This document shows positions 12,381 to 22,739 of a stretch of DNA of 64,000 nucleotides, piece by piece. This DNA is from Corythucha ciliata (taxonomy: Eukaryota > Arthropoda > Insecta > Hemiptera > Tingidae): assembly GCA_038030265.1 (NCBI GenBank), contig CM075938.1:55855189-55919188 (forward strand), given 5' to 3'. The notes beneath the pieces were generated by a model, which was not told the origin of the DNA, searched no databases, and saw only the letters and a program-made list of their open reading frames with translations. Numbering within the stretch: position 1 is the first letter of the stretch; the number at the start of each line of letters is the position of its first letter. Position numbers and translations under genes: made by a program.

Positions 12381-12985
12381 TTGGCCGAACCCATGGAACA
12401 GGTTTCAGAAAGAGCCAATTCACGAAATCACGTTTTGAAAGAGTGTGCAAATTTATAAAAAAATTGGGGCATTTGTATTTGGGTTTGAAATGAGCCAAAT
12501 CCAGGAATTTGGGTTTGAAAAGAGCGAAATAGGTTTTCCGAATGAGGCAAACTGTAAAAATCCGATTTCAACAAGAGCTAAAACCATGTAATTTGGTATT
12601 TAATAGCGAGAAAATTCCCGAAATTGTGGGGTTCGAAATAGCAAGAAACTGTAAAATTGGATACTGAAGGTGCCAAATTTGGGACATTTGTTACGGCAGA
12701 ATAAAAATCTCCGGCGAAATTGGGGTTAGAAAAATTCAAAATCACAAAATGTCGTTCGTTTGTAGCCAAATAAATTTTTCGAACCAACCGAAAACCTTCT
12801 CCCCCCCTTCCTTCCTTCCTTCTTTTTCTTCCTAGAACTGATTTTGATAAAGAGCTAAAGCCACGAAAATTTGTTTTTGATGAGGCAAATATCGCCATTA
12901 AACTGGGTTTTAAACGAGCCAAATCCGCAAAATGGGTTCTTGTAAGAGCAAAACCCACAAAATTCGGTTGTTGAAAGCTGAACTT
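12381..12985 (-). repeat. Type A array inside the hAT-like element, right part
   Basis: Continues the reverse-oriented array cut by the LINE: cores such as CCAGGAATTTGGGTTTGAAA near 12500 and ACAAAATTCGG near 12957, at about 30-33 bp. A 40-bp C/T-rich insertion lies at 12795-12832. Confidence 0.7.
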
Positions 12986-12994
12986 CTTTTACAA

Positions 12995-13115
12995 GACTCT
13001 TGCAACACAGTCTTGGTCTTGCATTTCAAGTCTTGGTCTTGCAGCCGTTAGAGATTTTTGGTCTTGGTCTTAACTACAAGAGTCGCGCGAGACCTCAAGA
13101 CCAAGACCATTTTTG
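12995..13115. repeat. Right subterminal CTTGGT array of the hAT-like element
   Basis: Units AGTCTTGGTCTTGC and TTTGGTCTTGGTCTTA, then the inverted CAAGACCAAGACC next to the terminus at 13096-13108. It mirrors the array at 8078-8245. Confidence 0.75.
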
Positions 13116-13133
13116 CTCATCACTAACGCGGAT

Positions 13134-16100
13134 GGTCGAAAACCAGGATATTTGGCGTTAATCCGGACGTGAGGCGGCTCTCAAAATTATTGAAAGCCCT
13201 CCCATCAAGTACTTCTAATATTGAGATTGATTCACCTTTGGAAAGATGACAACTTTGGTTAAGCTATCGAAGAAAAAATGGATAGTAGAGCCAGAGGGAA
13301 AGTAATAAAAATTGAACAATTGAAAGGGACGGGATAATAACTACATTTCCCAGCGATAATTGACTCATTCTCAAGTGTAGAAGTAAGAAAATAAGACAGG
13401 GGGCTATTCCCGTCTGATAGGGTTTGTGGTTGGTCTGCGGGTGGTGAGGGGGAAATGAATCGTAGCCCGAGGATTTCTCTCTTGTACATGATTAGAGACG
13501 GTTGGGACAACGCTTACGTGAGTTGAATGCATACACGCCAATTTTTATGTGAGGGAGGAGTGAAAAAAGAAAACCGTCCCTACTACACCTCATGCGTTGG
13601 GAGGGTCATTGGGGGGGGGGGGAAGAAAAATCTGCGAGAAAACCACTTTGTTTCCACGGTTCACCGATATTGTCCCTGTGAAGCTTCAGAGACGCGCTAA
13701 CGTGTCAAAATATACATAGAAGGATAATAATTTGCTTATATGTATCTGAATAAGCTCGTTTTAATTATTAACAGGGAGGCCGTGTCGGAACTTTGAACAC
13801 CCCCCCCCCCCTAGAATGGGATTTATGTCCACTTACATACAGATACAAGAACTACCGCTCAGGCTCTTCCTCTGATTTCCCCCCTCACCCCCTTCATTTT
13901 CTACTTCAAACCGAGATGATGTTTGTTTACTCAGCATAAACTGACCGTGCACTTCTTGGAGACATATTTCGAGTGAACTCTATCGCTTCTGTCGTCAAGA
14001 CTTTTTTTTTTTTTTTCCTTTAATTTATGATTTTATAAATAACGTCTCAGACTTTTCTCAGAAAAGCTGACAAGAAGGGCGGGCCCTTTTAACCAAACGA
14101 TGTACAATCTCGGTGGCTTTCTCAGCTAATTCTCCAGCGTGGGCAGTCTAAAAACCTTGTCGCGTACGGGGTGAAAACACCTACTAGTCTATAATAATTA
14201 TTCGTTACAATGTGAGGGCGTACTTGTTTAAAAATTAATTTCAGATAAAAATTAATTGGTTCCAGGTTATAAAGCGACCTTAAATAATGAAGAAGGGGTC
14301 CCCTTTGGCGGTGGTGGAAGAGAGGGAGGTTGATATGAAGGATGGGTGGAAAAAACAATCACACTCTACTAAACAAAGGTAGCTCACAAGGACTAAAATG
14401 TTGAAGAATGAAATAGTGTTAAGTTATGAAAGGGGTGAAACATGCTCTATCGCTGGAATCTTCCCTCATGCTCATAGGGATGAAAGCACCGGAGTTTTTT
14501 TGTTTTTTTTATTGGAGTAGCTTGCGGGCATTTTTTGTCCTTTTCGTGGTGTGCGGCAGCTGTAGGTGAACTCTTTCACGGCAATCCTAAAAAAATCTTC
14601 AATTTTTCTTGCACAGACGAGTAAGAAAAACGTTTTATGCGATAAGAATGAGAACGCAGTCTCTCATTTTAAAGCCCTTTTTGATTTATATTCAGCGCAG
14701 TGTTGGTAGGAAATAAGGCGTGCAAATTGAAATCTGCATCGATTCGGCCGTATATAGCGCCTATATCTCAGTCAGATTTCGTCTTACTGAGCGTCGCGTA
14801 TACACCTACTCTCGAAACAGTTGTTTAAATTTCAATCATTAATGCAGAGATTTCGCAATGTTGGCCCTCTACGTATCACGATACCTACGTCATAATTTAT
14901 TTTTTAATCGTCAACTCTTGGCGTCATACCATAATTCACCAGCCTCGCGTAATTATTTCTGAGCTTAAAGACCTCCAGACCCTCGAAGGATGATATTCCG
15001 ATAAAGGTGTGTATAAATTAAATTGTCTCGCCGTCTTTGCATACTATTTACACTCTCTCTTTTTATGACAGCTGTAATTGGAGGAAAGGAGACCAAGGAA
15101 GAAGGTAAAGGACTATTGAGGCAAATCGGATTAATTCTCAAGTTAATTAATGTCTTTCGCACGCCTCCTACTGACTCTTTTGGTTGTGGAAAAGAAGATT
15201 CTGTGCATGGAAGAGGGGGAGGGGGTGTTAAGCTTCCCTGCATTGTCCGCGATCGCTTCTTACAAACTCTATTTGTGGCAAAGGTGATGGGCGGGGGTGT
15301 GCAGGGTGTTTAAAATATTGAACGTCACACCCTCCGAAGTTCTCGACATTTCAGTAAACTATCAGTGGGGCTTCTTTTCTTTTTCTTCGAAGTTTTTTTT
15401 TTTCTCTCCAAGAAAAAACAGGCTGCGAGTAGCGAACAGAGGATGTAAAGACCTCCTCGCTTCCTCGTTTCACCGTGCCTACCAGAGGGATCTAAAAGAC
15501 GTAACTGTGCCCTTGGCGTCCCATCCTCTCTTCCCTAAACCCCGTATTAAACCACCCTGGAAAAGCTTTCTCTTTTCTAGAAGGCTCGAGTTTTCTTCTC
15601 TCCAGCCCTCCCTGCCCCCTTCCTATCACTGCCATCGATTCTTATATCATTCCCGCACCGACTTGGCTAAACTCTTCAACCCAGGGGTATCCATAACTTA
15701 TAGATAATTTCATAAAGAAGGATAAAAAGAAAAGAAGGACACCCGATTTGAGCCCCAAGGATAAAAGCGGATAAATCATGAAGTTGATGGGGGGGGGCTG
15801 CTCGTGGGGGAGGGGGTGACAAATAGCTTCAGAAAGTGCAGCCTGATCGGATGCGGACCTTCATTGTTAGCTTCAGTGAAAACACTTAAGTTGCTTGGGC
15901 GGTCGTTTAATATAAAACCAGCGGAATAACTTTTTTCACCCTCCCCCCCCCCCAATATCCCTGTTACTTTGCCAGTGCACATCCCTCGAGAAAGAAAGGA
16001 AAGAAGGAAAAACGAAAAGAAAATTCACAGCGTCAATTCCCTCGAGGTCAATTAGATACACACAGTTGAGGATGCAGGTCTCGGACGGCATGTAATCGGA

Positions 16101-16678
16101 TCACAAGCTTCGGTTACCTTCAACACTTGACAATATCCTTTCCCTTTATATACCGCCTCCGCCACAGACCCCTTCACCCTTATCATCACGACGACCCTCG
16201 CAATTCCCTCCCTATATACCTGTGTACACAGGGACAAAATGCCCTTTTTCTTTTTTACCACTCCCTCTCTATCTTTAGATCACGCTACCCCCACCCATCC
16301 CAACGTACACCGGCGTGCAGAGCGTCATAAAAATTCAACTCCACGTTAAAATAATTTAATAATTCCGAAGCCTTTGTTGGATTTGTATCAACGAAGTATC
16401 AAAAATGTGTAACAAACCGAGTGACCCACCAATAGTGCGCTATGAGTGCGACTTTAGGAAGGACAGTACTATACACTTTGTGGTTTGTGGTCCTATGGTC
16501 CTTTACGCCCCTCAAAAGGAAGTGAAAGGTACATTTTACCCTGAAAAAACACCAAAATCTTGAAAATTTCGCCCAAGAAACAGATTTTCCACGGCCAAAC
16601 AGACACAATATACAAGTTTAGGAAATTAGTACTCAGTGAAACATTAATCAGAACGTGAAATAGTCACGAAACTACAAC
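13134..16678. other. Intergenic stretch, no gene recognised
   Basis: Contains C/G homopolymers (13611-13622, 13800-13811, 15789-15797, 15943-15953), T/A runs and C/T-rich tracts. No domain, tRNA or delimited transposon was seen. Open frames are low complexity. Confidence 0.4.
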
Positions 16679-16686
16679 GATTCAGG

Positions 16687-16856
16687 GCAAGGGCGGATCA
16701 GAGACCTCTCTAAGGGGGAGGGAAGTAATCGAAACAACTCCCCATCACCCAGTACACCCCCACCACATGCCCACCCCACCCCTCCACTATGTTTAGAGCG
16801 ATTTTGCCAGTTCCAGGGGACATCAGAATCCCCCCCCCCCCCATAGATCCGCCTAT
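16687..16856. mobile_element. 170-bp MITE with 8-bp target duplication
   Basis: GATTCAGG occurs at 16679-16686 and 16857-16864, flanking short inverted ends GGGCGGATC and GATCCGCC. The 8-bp duplication suggests hAT-type transposition. The interior has a C13 run (16830-16842). A diverged second copy of the interior lies at 20690-20815. Confidence 0.75.
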
Positions 16857-17230
16857 GATTCAGGACTAAGTAATTATGAAATTGCCAGTTTCGGGGGGTT
16901 GAGAAGCCGCAAAAATTGCAACCGGTGGCAAAAATTTAGAGATTAAATGAATAAATAGCGCGGAAATTGCAAGTTTCAAAGCTAGATGCAAGTTTTGGAC
17001 TAAACAGTCACTGAAACAGCGCATGTTTACGACAATAAAAAGCCACAAAATCACTATTTTAGGGGGGAAACCAGTGAAATTGTAAAGCAATAGATTTAGT
17101 TTTGAACGTGAGTAGCAGATAGGTATCAAGTCATTTAATAAACAAATTGTATGACCAAAACGCCACTGAATTGAAAATCCGCGAAATTGTAAGTGTCGGG
17201 TCTAAATATCCCAGAAATAGCAAGTTTCGG

Positions 17231-17448
17231 CCCAGCAGACGTGGCCGAGGTCGTTGGGGCGTCGACTCTCATGTCTAGGTATCGTCTGCTGAGTGGGTTC
17301 GATTCCCACTACAAGCTGGATTATTTTAAAGAAAAAAAAAATGTTAGCTCACGTGAAAAATAGTGAAGTGTGTGCTTTCGCCCCTCGTCCACGACACCGT
17401 ATGGTAGTTGGACGTAAAGCACGTTGGATTTACCACTCCAACTTACTC
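17231..17448 (+). mobile_element. tRNA-derived SINE with 15-bp target duplication
   Basis: AATAGCAAGTTTCGG at 17216-17230 is repeated at 17449-17463. The head resembles a class II (Ser/Leu) tRNA gene: A box TGGCCGAGGTCG (17242-17253) and B box GGTTCGATTCC (17296-17306), which match the RNA polymerase III internal promoter consensus. An A-rich stretch follows at 17328-17341 and then a ~110-bp body ending near TTACTC. The cloverleaf is too degenerate for a working tRNA. It inserted into the type B array. Confidence 0.88.
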
Positions 17449-17761
17449 AATAGCAAGTTTCGGGTGTACACTTTCCCAAAATGAAATTCCGGGGCAGAGT
17501 TCAGTCTAGCCGGTCCCGAGGGCTCCAAAAGGTCAATGAATAGCCGCAAAATTGCATCATTCAAAGCTAAATATTTGCGTAATTATAATATTCGCACCCG
17601 AATGTTCTGGAAATTGCGAATTTATGGTCTTAATTTTCGCGAAATTGAAAGTTTCGGGACCGCGGACAGCACCCAATTTCTGACGAATAGACGCAAAATT
17701 TTTGATCTGAATATCGGCGAAATTGTAAGATTATAGTCTTTATTCTCGCAAAATCGGAGGT

Positions 17762-17990
17762 TAATAATAATAATAAGTGGGCGCCGGGCTTCGAACCCGG
17801 CAGGCACCAAGGCCTCCAATGGGGCTCATGCGCCATACCCTGATCCAGCTGTGCATTTTACACCCGTTCTGCGCGGGCGTTTCGGTCGGTGTACAGTTTG
17901 TTGAACGCACGCCACTGGGAACGGCCACACGAAGCCGAGTGCACCGTTTCACAGCTAGTCCAAGTGAACCGGGCCCAAGCGACAGCGCCC
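17762..17990 (-). mobile_element. Second tRNA-derived SINE with TTA-repeat tail
   Basis: On the minus strand a B box GGTTCGAAGCC (17797-17787) sits inside a perfect T-stem (CCGGGTTCGAAGCCCGG), about 28 bp after an A-box-like TGGCGCATGAG (17835-17825). The 3' end is a TTATTATTATTA tail at 17777-17762. The 5' boundary near 17990 is estimated from where the flanking array resumes; no target duplication was identified. It is a different family from the SINE at 17231. Confidence 0.6.
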
Positions 17991-18797
17991 AAAGCCCGGA
18001 AAATATTGCCACAAAATTACATTACTCAGAGTTGAAAATATGCGAAATTACTAGTTTGGGTTTAGATATTCGCGAAGTTTCGAGGTCGTTATTTTCTCGA
18101 AGCTGCAAGTTTCTGGTCTTTATTTTCGCGAAAAACAAACAGGGATCCTTTTCAGCCGGACAGCGCTCAAAGTGAGGAACAGCCGCAAAATTGAAACGGT
18201 TTGGAGTCAAACACGTATTCGCGAAATTGTAAGTTCCATGGATTCCTGAAATTGCCAGACTTAGATCTTCAACTAAGCGACATTGCTAGTTTCCTGACAA
18301 TATTTTATTATAGCAAATTTCTGGGCCCTTTTTTTGGTGAGTACAGACCAATGGCAAGCATGCCCCAACTAGCTGCGCCCACAGCCTGAAGAATAGCCGC
18401 GTAATTGCAACATTTAGACACATTATATTTGCGAGTTCGGCTCCTAATTTGAGCGAAATTACTTGAAGATTTCGGGGCTGAAATTAAGCGAAATTGCAAG
18501 GTTAATGTATTAATTGCAAGTTTCGAGACCTTTTTAGTGGCGGCAGAAGCGAAGATAGCCGGTCCCAAAAGCACCCTAAACCTACGAAATTGGCTGAATA
18601 TCCTCGGCCTTGGTCTTATTTCCAACAAAATGCCAAGGGGTCAATTTGGGAAAAAGTGCGAATTTTGGGATCTTTTTTTTAGTGGCCTCAGTTGGCCGCA
18701 AGAGCGCAACATAAAAGTAAAAACATGAAAATCAAAACAAAACATGGTGCTAGAACCATGGCTGGTTTATGACGTGGGCATTTCGATGTAGATTTTG

Positions 18798-19773
18798 CTA
18801 ATGGACCGAGAGCCAGCGACGTAAAAAGTTTAACCATTTGCATCTCGCATGGCGCATTAAGGGGGAGTTGTACGTGTGTTTAATCGACCCCCTCCAATCA
18901 TACCTCACCTACTCGGCGTTACGTAAATTATCGCCGTATTTCTGGACCAATCCTGGATTTCAAGGTCTCGTTTAAATCTACAAGAAATTCCGCACAACCG
19001 TACGATCTTCTTTTTTCATATTTCACCCCTAAAATAACTGTAAAACGAACATAAACTTTTACCTTGAAAATTCACACTCTTTCGAAGACTTATTTAGGAA
19101 AGCAAGATCGTTCGGCTGTGCGGAATTTCCTGAAGATTTCAATGAGACCATGAAATCCAGGATTGGTGCAAAAATACGGCGATAATTCACGTAACGCCGA
19201 GTAGGCGAGGTACGATTGGAGGGGAGTCGAGGAAACACATTTACAAGTACTCCCTTAAATCGATATTGGCTCGCTAATAGTGGGAAAAAGGATCTGCCTT
19301 TATTTGGACTAGGTGAAACCAGTGGCACTTGCGAGGTCTGACGGGAAAAACGTTTTTTCACGTGATAACGCATGGGAAAATATTGGGAAATGAATATTAC
19401 ATTTCTTGCAAACGAACCAATGAAAAAGTTGGAGAATCCGAAAACCCCTTAATTTGAAGTAGCTACTGATTTTCGGTGTCAGGGTACTTTAATATCAATG
19501 AAAATAGGACGAGAAATTCTAAGAAAATATAATAAAAAGTCCATGATGAACTGTTTATATGCTACCGCTGAAAAACAGCGTCACCACAGGTAAGAGCACA
19601 CCCAGAAAACCAACCAAGCTTAGATGGCGTCTGGCACCGGTTTCGTCACGTCCAAATTTATGGCACACCATTTTTCCCACTATTAGGTAGCCATTACCGA
19701 ATTAATGTGCCAAGCGAGAAAAGAATGCAAATGGTTGCACTTTTTACGTCGCTGGCTCTTGGTGTATGATTAG
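18798..19773. mobile_element. Palindromic (foldback) element, host of a second palindrome
   Basis: The left arm (from CTAATGGACCGAGAGCCAGC at 18798) matches the inverse of the right arm ending 19773. Both contain GAGCCAGCGACGTAAAAAGT. The left arm is split at 18861-19258 and resumes with GGCTCGCTAATAGTGGGAAA near 19267, whose partner is the TTTTTCCCACTATTAGGTAG block near 19671. Arms extend at least ~150 bp once the insert is removed. No coding potential. Confidence 0.75.
18861..19254. mobile_element. 394-bp palindromic MITE inserted at TTAA (piggyBac-like)
   Basis: TTAA flanks it at 18857-18860 and 19255-19258. The two halves are inverted copies along nearly the whole length: CCTCCAATCATACCTC, CGGCGTTACGTAAATTATCG and GGATTTCAAGGTCTC on the left each have inverse partners on the right, centred near 19057. 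TTAA duplications are the piggyBac signature; no transposase is present. Confidence 0.75.
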
Positions 19774-19799
19774 ATCTGGCTGAAATCAAATTACCATGA

Positions 19800-20140
19800 C
19801 TGTTTTAAACTGTAGTGCCCTCAAATGACTGAATGTGAGCCTTAAATTGTTTTACCAACCTTGACTTCTGTTGACAATCAATCTCCCTAAAACAAGAAAA
19901 CAAAAGTGTTAAAATTCCTAAAATTAAAATGATTTTTTTTTTAAAGATACCCACATTTAGAAGATTGACCGGTGTTTTCTTTCTCAAAGGAGCGAGCCAG
20001 GCGATGAATCGACGTGCCACTCACAAACAGTTTGTACGGCGGAAAAAAAAAGATACTTTTTGCGCCCAATTCAAAAAAGCTCACTGCCGTGACTTTATCC
20101 ACAAATCACACGCGCAACTCGGGGGAAAACCTACTAAACC
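19800..20140 (-). repeat. Dispersed repeat, copy 1 (gene-fragment-like)
   Basis: On the minus strand this matches 36035-36370 (plus strand) across about 330 bp, with indels mostly at T runs. Shared blocks include AACACCGGTCAATCTTCTAA / TAAATGTGGGTATC and GATTGATTGTCAACAG. Intron-like borders (TTTTAG before GGAGATTGATTG, GTTGGT after GTCAAG) are conserved in the other copy as TTTCAG and GTTAGT. No family recognised. Confidence 0.6.
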
Positions 20141-20359
20141 ATTGGCTGGGCCTGAAAAAATAGATGAAACTCGAATTAAAACAACACATTATGAATACAA
20201 AAGCTGAACACGATGATTTGTGTCTCCCAAACTGGCTATTATGGGAAAACCCTGATCAAGCTACACCGGGGAATTGTTGATTCCTGGTAAAATTACTATT
20301 TGGCCATTCAAATCCGGATTTTATTTCTAAATCCGATTGTTTAGCGAGGGAACAAATGT

Positions 20360-20660
20360 GATTTTACAAGATTCATGACCTAATTTCAGTGAAACTGCAA
20401 TTTTCAGGGCCTATTGGGCAACCCGGTCCCGACTGCGCAATTAACTTAGAATTTCAACTTGAATTTATTTGCGAATTTGAAACTGAATAAATTTGTGAGT
20501 GAAATTGAATTTAGCGATTGTGGGTCCTAATTTGAGCGAAATTGCAAGTTTCCTGGTTATGCGCGAAATTAATCAGCCTGCGGGTATTGATTCTTGAGAA
20601 TATGCATGTTTCGGGTCTTATTGTTAATGTCAGCATTGTGTTCCGTGGACTCGGAACAAA
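20360..20660. repeat. Type B degenerate repeat, second block
   Basis: Cores such as GAGCGAAATTGCAAGTTTCC (near 20533) and GCATGTTTCGGGTCTTATTG (near 20604) at about 30-bp spacing, diverged from the block at 16.9-18.7 kb. Isolated further units appear near 21120-21160. Confidence 0.55.
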
Positions 20661-20689
20661 GGCGCCGCATCTGGGCCATCTCTCAGGTG

Positions 20690-20815
20690 GTGAAGGAAGC
20701 GGAGATCGAAAACCTTCCCCGCCATCAGTACACCCAGACCACAGCCTCTCCACTATGATGTGAGCGATTTGACCAGTTCCTAAAGGGGGGGGGGATTCTG
20801 TTGCCTGAAGAAAAG
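20690..20815. mobile_element. Diverged copy of the 16687-16856 MITE
   Basis: Shares CAGTACACCC, CCTCTCCACTATG, GAGCGATTT and CCAGTTCC in the same order with 16740-16815, followed by a G10 run (20785-20794) where the other copy has C13. Ends are not clear. Confidence 0.55.
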
Positions 20816-20922
20816 TTCCTCCTGTAACTCGGACCCCGGGGTAGCAGACGAACCGCGTCGCAGTCGTAGGCTGACGAGGCCCATACGACGTACCCCCAAC
20901 AAAATAGCATAATTTTGGAGTC

Positions 20923-21070
20923 TTAGGCCGCGTTCATACTGCGGCGATACGATATCGTTTCTACATCACTCTGACACATTTCCAGTTGTTTCTATTTGTC
21001 CCAGACGCTGTTTATTTGCGTCGGCGATATCGAAACGATATCGTATTGCTCTAGTATGTTCGCCACCTAA
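20923..21070. mobile_element. 148-bp MITE with ~39-bp imperfect inverted ends
   Basis: Left end TTAGGCCGCGTTCATACTGC then GGCGATACGATATCGTTTC. The right end, inverted, reads TTAGGTGGCGAACATACTAG then AGCAATACGATATCGTTTC. A second GATATCG repeat lies just inside the right arm. No clear target duplication. Confidence 0.75.
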
Positions 21071-21290
21071 TAATTATGTTATCTGCAAAATCTGATGTTT
21101 TCAGGCACAATGTTAACATTACAAGTTTTAGGCCCTCATTTGAGCACAATTTCAAGTTTCCTGACCAAGAGTTTGTAGGCCGGAGGTGCGACGACGGTTT
21201 CATACAGAAAAAAAGAGAGACGTTCTCGTCGCGTAAAGATTACTTTATTACGGGACCGGTTTCAACTGCTGCCAGCCATCTTCAACCATT

Positions 21291-22560
21291 ATACAGGGTG
21301 TAACGGAAAAGTCAGGCATAAATGAAATGGGTGATTCTTGGTCACATTTGGAACCAAAATGACCCTATACACCATGGTCCGATTACTTATGGTTTTTGAG
21401 ATAATCGGGGTTTTCCTAATTTTTAATGTACCTACGGTTTTCCTTAGTAAATCGTCTGTACCTGATGAAAAAATGGTCTCATTGAAATTTAAAAGAAGCC
21501 ATTGGAAAGAGCACTAAATTCTCTGTAGGATTGGATATTTTCATCTCTAAATCGATCAAAATTTAAGTGATTAAATTGCTGCTGAACAGACAACTTCTTA
21601 GATTTCCAGAAAACTCCTAGTCTTTCAGCCAGCTGTCAATTCTTTTATGGCCTTCGTAGGAAGTGTAAAAAATTATTAAAAACTTCTACTGTTTGTCATC
21701 TTTCGAATGGCCTGCTTAGTTCTGGATTATTCTTTTTTTCTTCCGAGATAGAAGCAGAAACGCGTGAAAAAACCACCAAAGTATCCGTTTTTAAGCATGC
21801 CTTATTCAGGTAAGGCAATTGCTTCCGCGAGCGCGCCCTCGGCCTCTCCAGTTCATGGTGATTGTAATGCGGTTGGTGGTGGACATAGGTGGTGGATGTG
21901 GGTGTTATTTATTTTTATTTATTTATTTGCACAATCACATTTCTTAACCAACAAGAATTATTTATTTTATTGTTTTATTATTTCAATAATCCAGCCCAAC
22001 CCAAAACCCCCAACCCAAGGCTCAATCCAAGCTCATAACGGGAATTTGTAACTAACTGATGCATGATGGAGCTCCTCCTCGTTTTAGTAGATCAGCCCGC
22101 CGTATTCTGGACAAAACTTTCCCGAACCGATGGATCGGAAGAGCTGGTCCAACATTATGGCCGCCGCGTTCACCTGACTTGAACCCTTTAGACTTCTACG
22201 CACGGGGAAACATCAAAACTATAGTCTACGCAGATCCTATTCCAGATATCGAGACATAAGACAAAAAATAATCAACACGTGCAACAGTATCTGTGATGAA
22301 TTGCTCGATAAGTTCCACCGGTCGTTGGAAAGACGTGCACAACTTTGTATCCGCCAACAAGGGAGGCAATTCGAATTTTTTCTTTAAATTAAAAATTACT
22401 TAAATCCCTTTTATGTACGAAAATTACTTAATTTTAGAATTTGTAATGAATTTATTTGTGTTTTTCTAGGGGTTTACTTTCGGAAAACCCTACCGGATCA
22501 CCGAAAAGTGGAAATTTAAAAAATTCATTTTTTCAGAACTTCCAAATTTTTCTAGAATTG
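21291..22560 (+). mobile_element. Mariner-like element, degenerate
   Basis: Starts with ACAGGGTGTAACGGAAAAG, an end type also seen on the palindrome at 27421, and carries a transposase C-terminus (22047-22387). The N-terminal half of the transposase is not recognisable and the right boundary is uncertain. A matching end-like sequence (GAACACCCTG) occurs only at 23147-23156, which may belong to another copy. Confidence 0.5.
22047..22387 (+). pseudogene. Mariner-superfamily transposase, C-terminal fragment
   Basis: Reads HDGAPPRFSRSARRILDKTF, PNRWIGRAGP and WPPRSPDLNPLDF, the second and third catalytic blocks of the DDE (DD34D/E) domain. A stop follows IPDIET at 22257-22259. From about 22268 in another frame it continues INTCNSICDELLDKFHRSL and ends GRQFEFFL-stop at 22387. 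So the C-terminus is complete but carries a stop and a frameshift, and everything upstream of the second catalytic Asp is lost. The normal product would cut and join its own terminal repeats at TA sites; this copy cannot. Confidence 0.85.
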
Positions 22561-22739
22561 ATTATCTAGAGACCTGATTCACCTATCACAAAGAAGAAGA
22601 ATAATAAAACATGAGAGTTACAATTATTAGGAGCTACTCTGGTCATTAATGTAATGCCTACATGAGGATGCATGTAGCGTTTTTTATAGTATGAATAGAG
22701 AAACTCTGGAAAAATTGTGGGTAAAGGGTGGGGATGAAC

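Larger units (their letters stand above)
8066..13125. mobile_element. 5.06-kb hAT-like composite element with nested LINE
   Basis: The left end TAGTGATGAACAAAG (8066) is matched by the inverted right end (CTCATCACTA, ending 13125). Both ends are followed inward by CTTGGT/GGTCTT arrays. Flanking octamers TCTCGGAT (8058-8065) and ACGCGGAT (13126-13133) agree at 6 of 8 positions, as expected of an old 8-bp hAT target duplication. TAGTG-type ends plus 8-bp duplications are a hAT hallmark. No hAT transposase is present. The interior is a type A array split by a LINE, so this is a non-autonomous element. Confidence 0.6.
16865..18720. repeat. Type B ~30-bp degenerate array with longer-period structure
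   Basis: Units read GCGAAATTGCAAGTTTCGGG followed by TCTTAATTTC or TCTAAATATTC, about 30-32 bp apart. Superimposed is a longer unit of roughly 160-210 bp, marked by CGGTCCCAAAGC / GGACAGCGCCCAAAG and then GAATAGCCGCAAAATTGCA (near 17505, 17665, 17980, 18150, 18370, 18560). Two SINEs interrupt it at 17231-17448 and about 17762-17990. No function is evident. Confidence 0.7.

Noticed and set aside
17231..17316. Functional tRNA-Ser/Leu gene
   Set aside because: A and B boxes are present, but acceptor and anticodon stems do not pair, no terminator follows, and the unit carries a body and a target duplication typical of a SINE.
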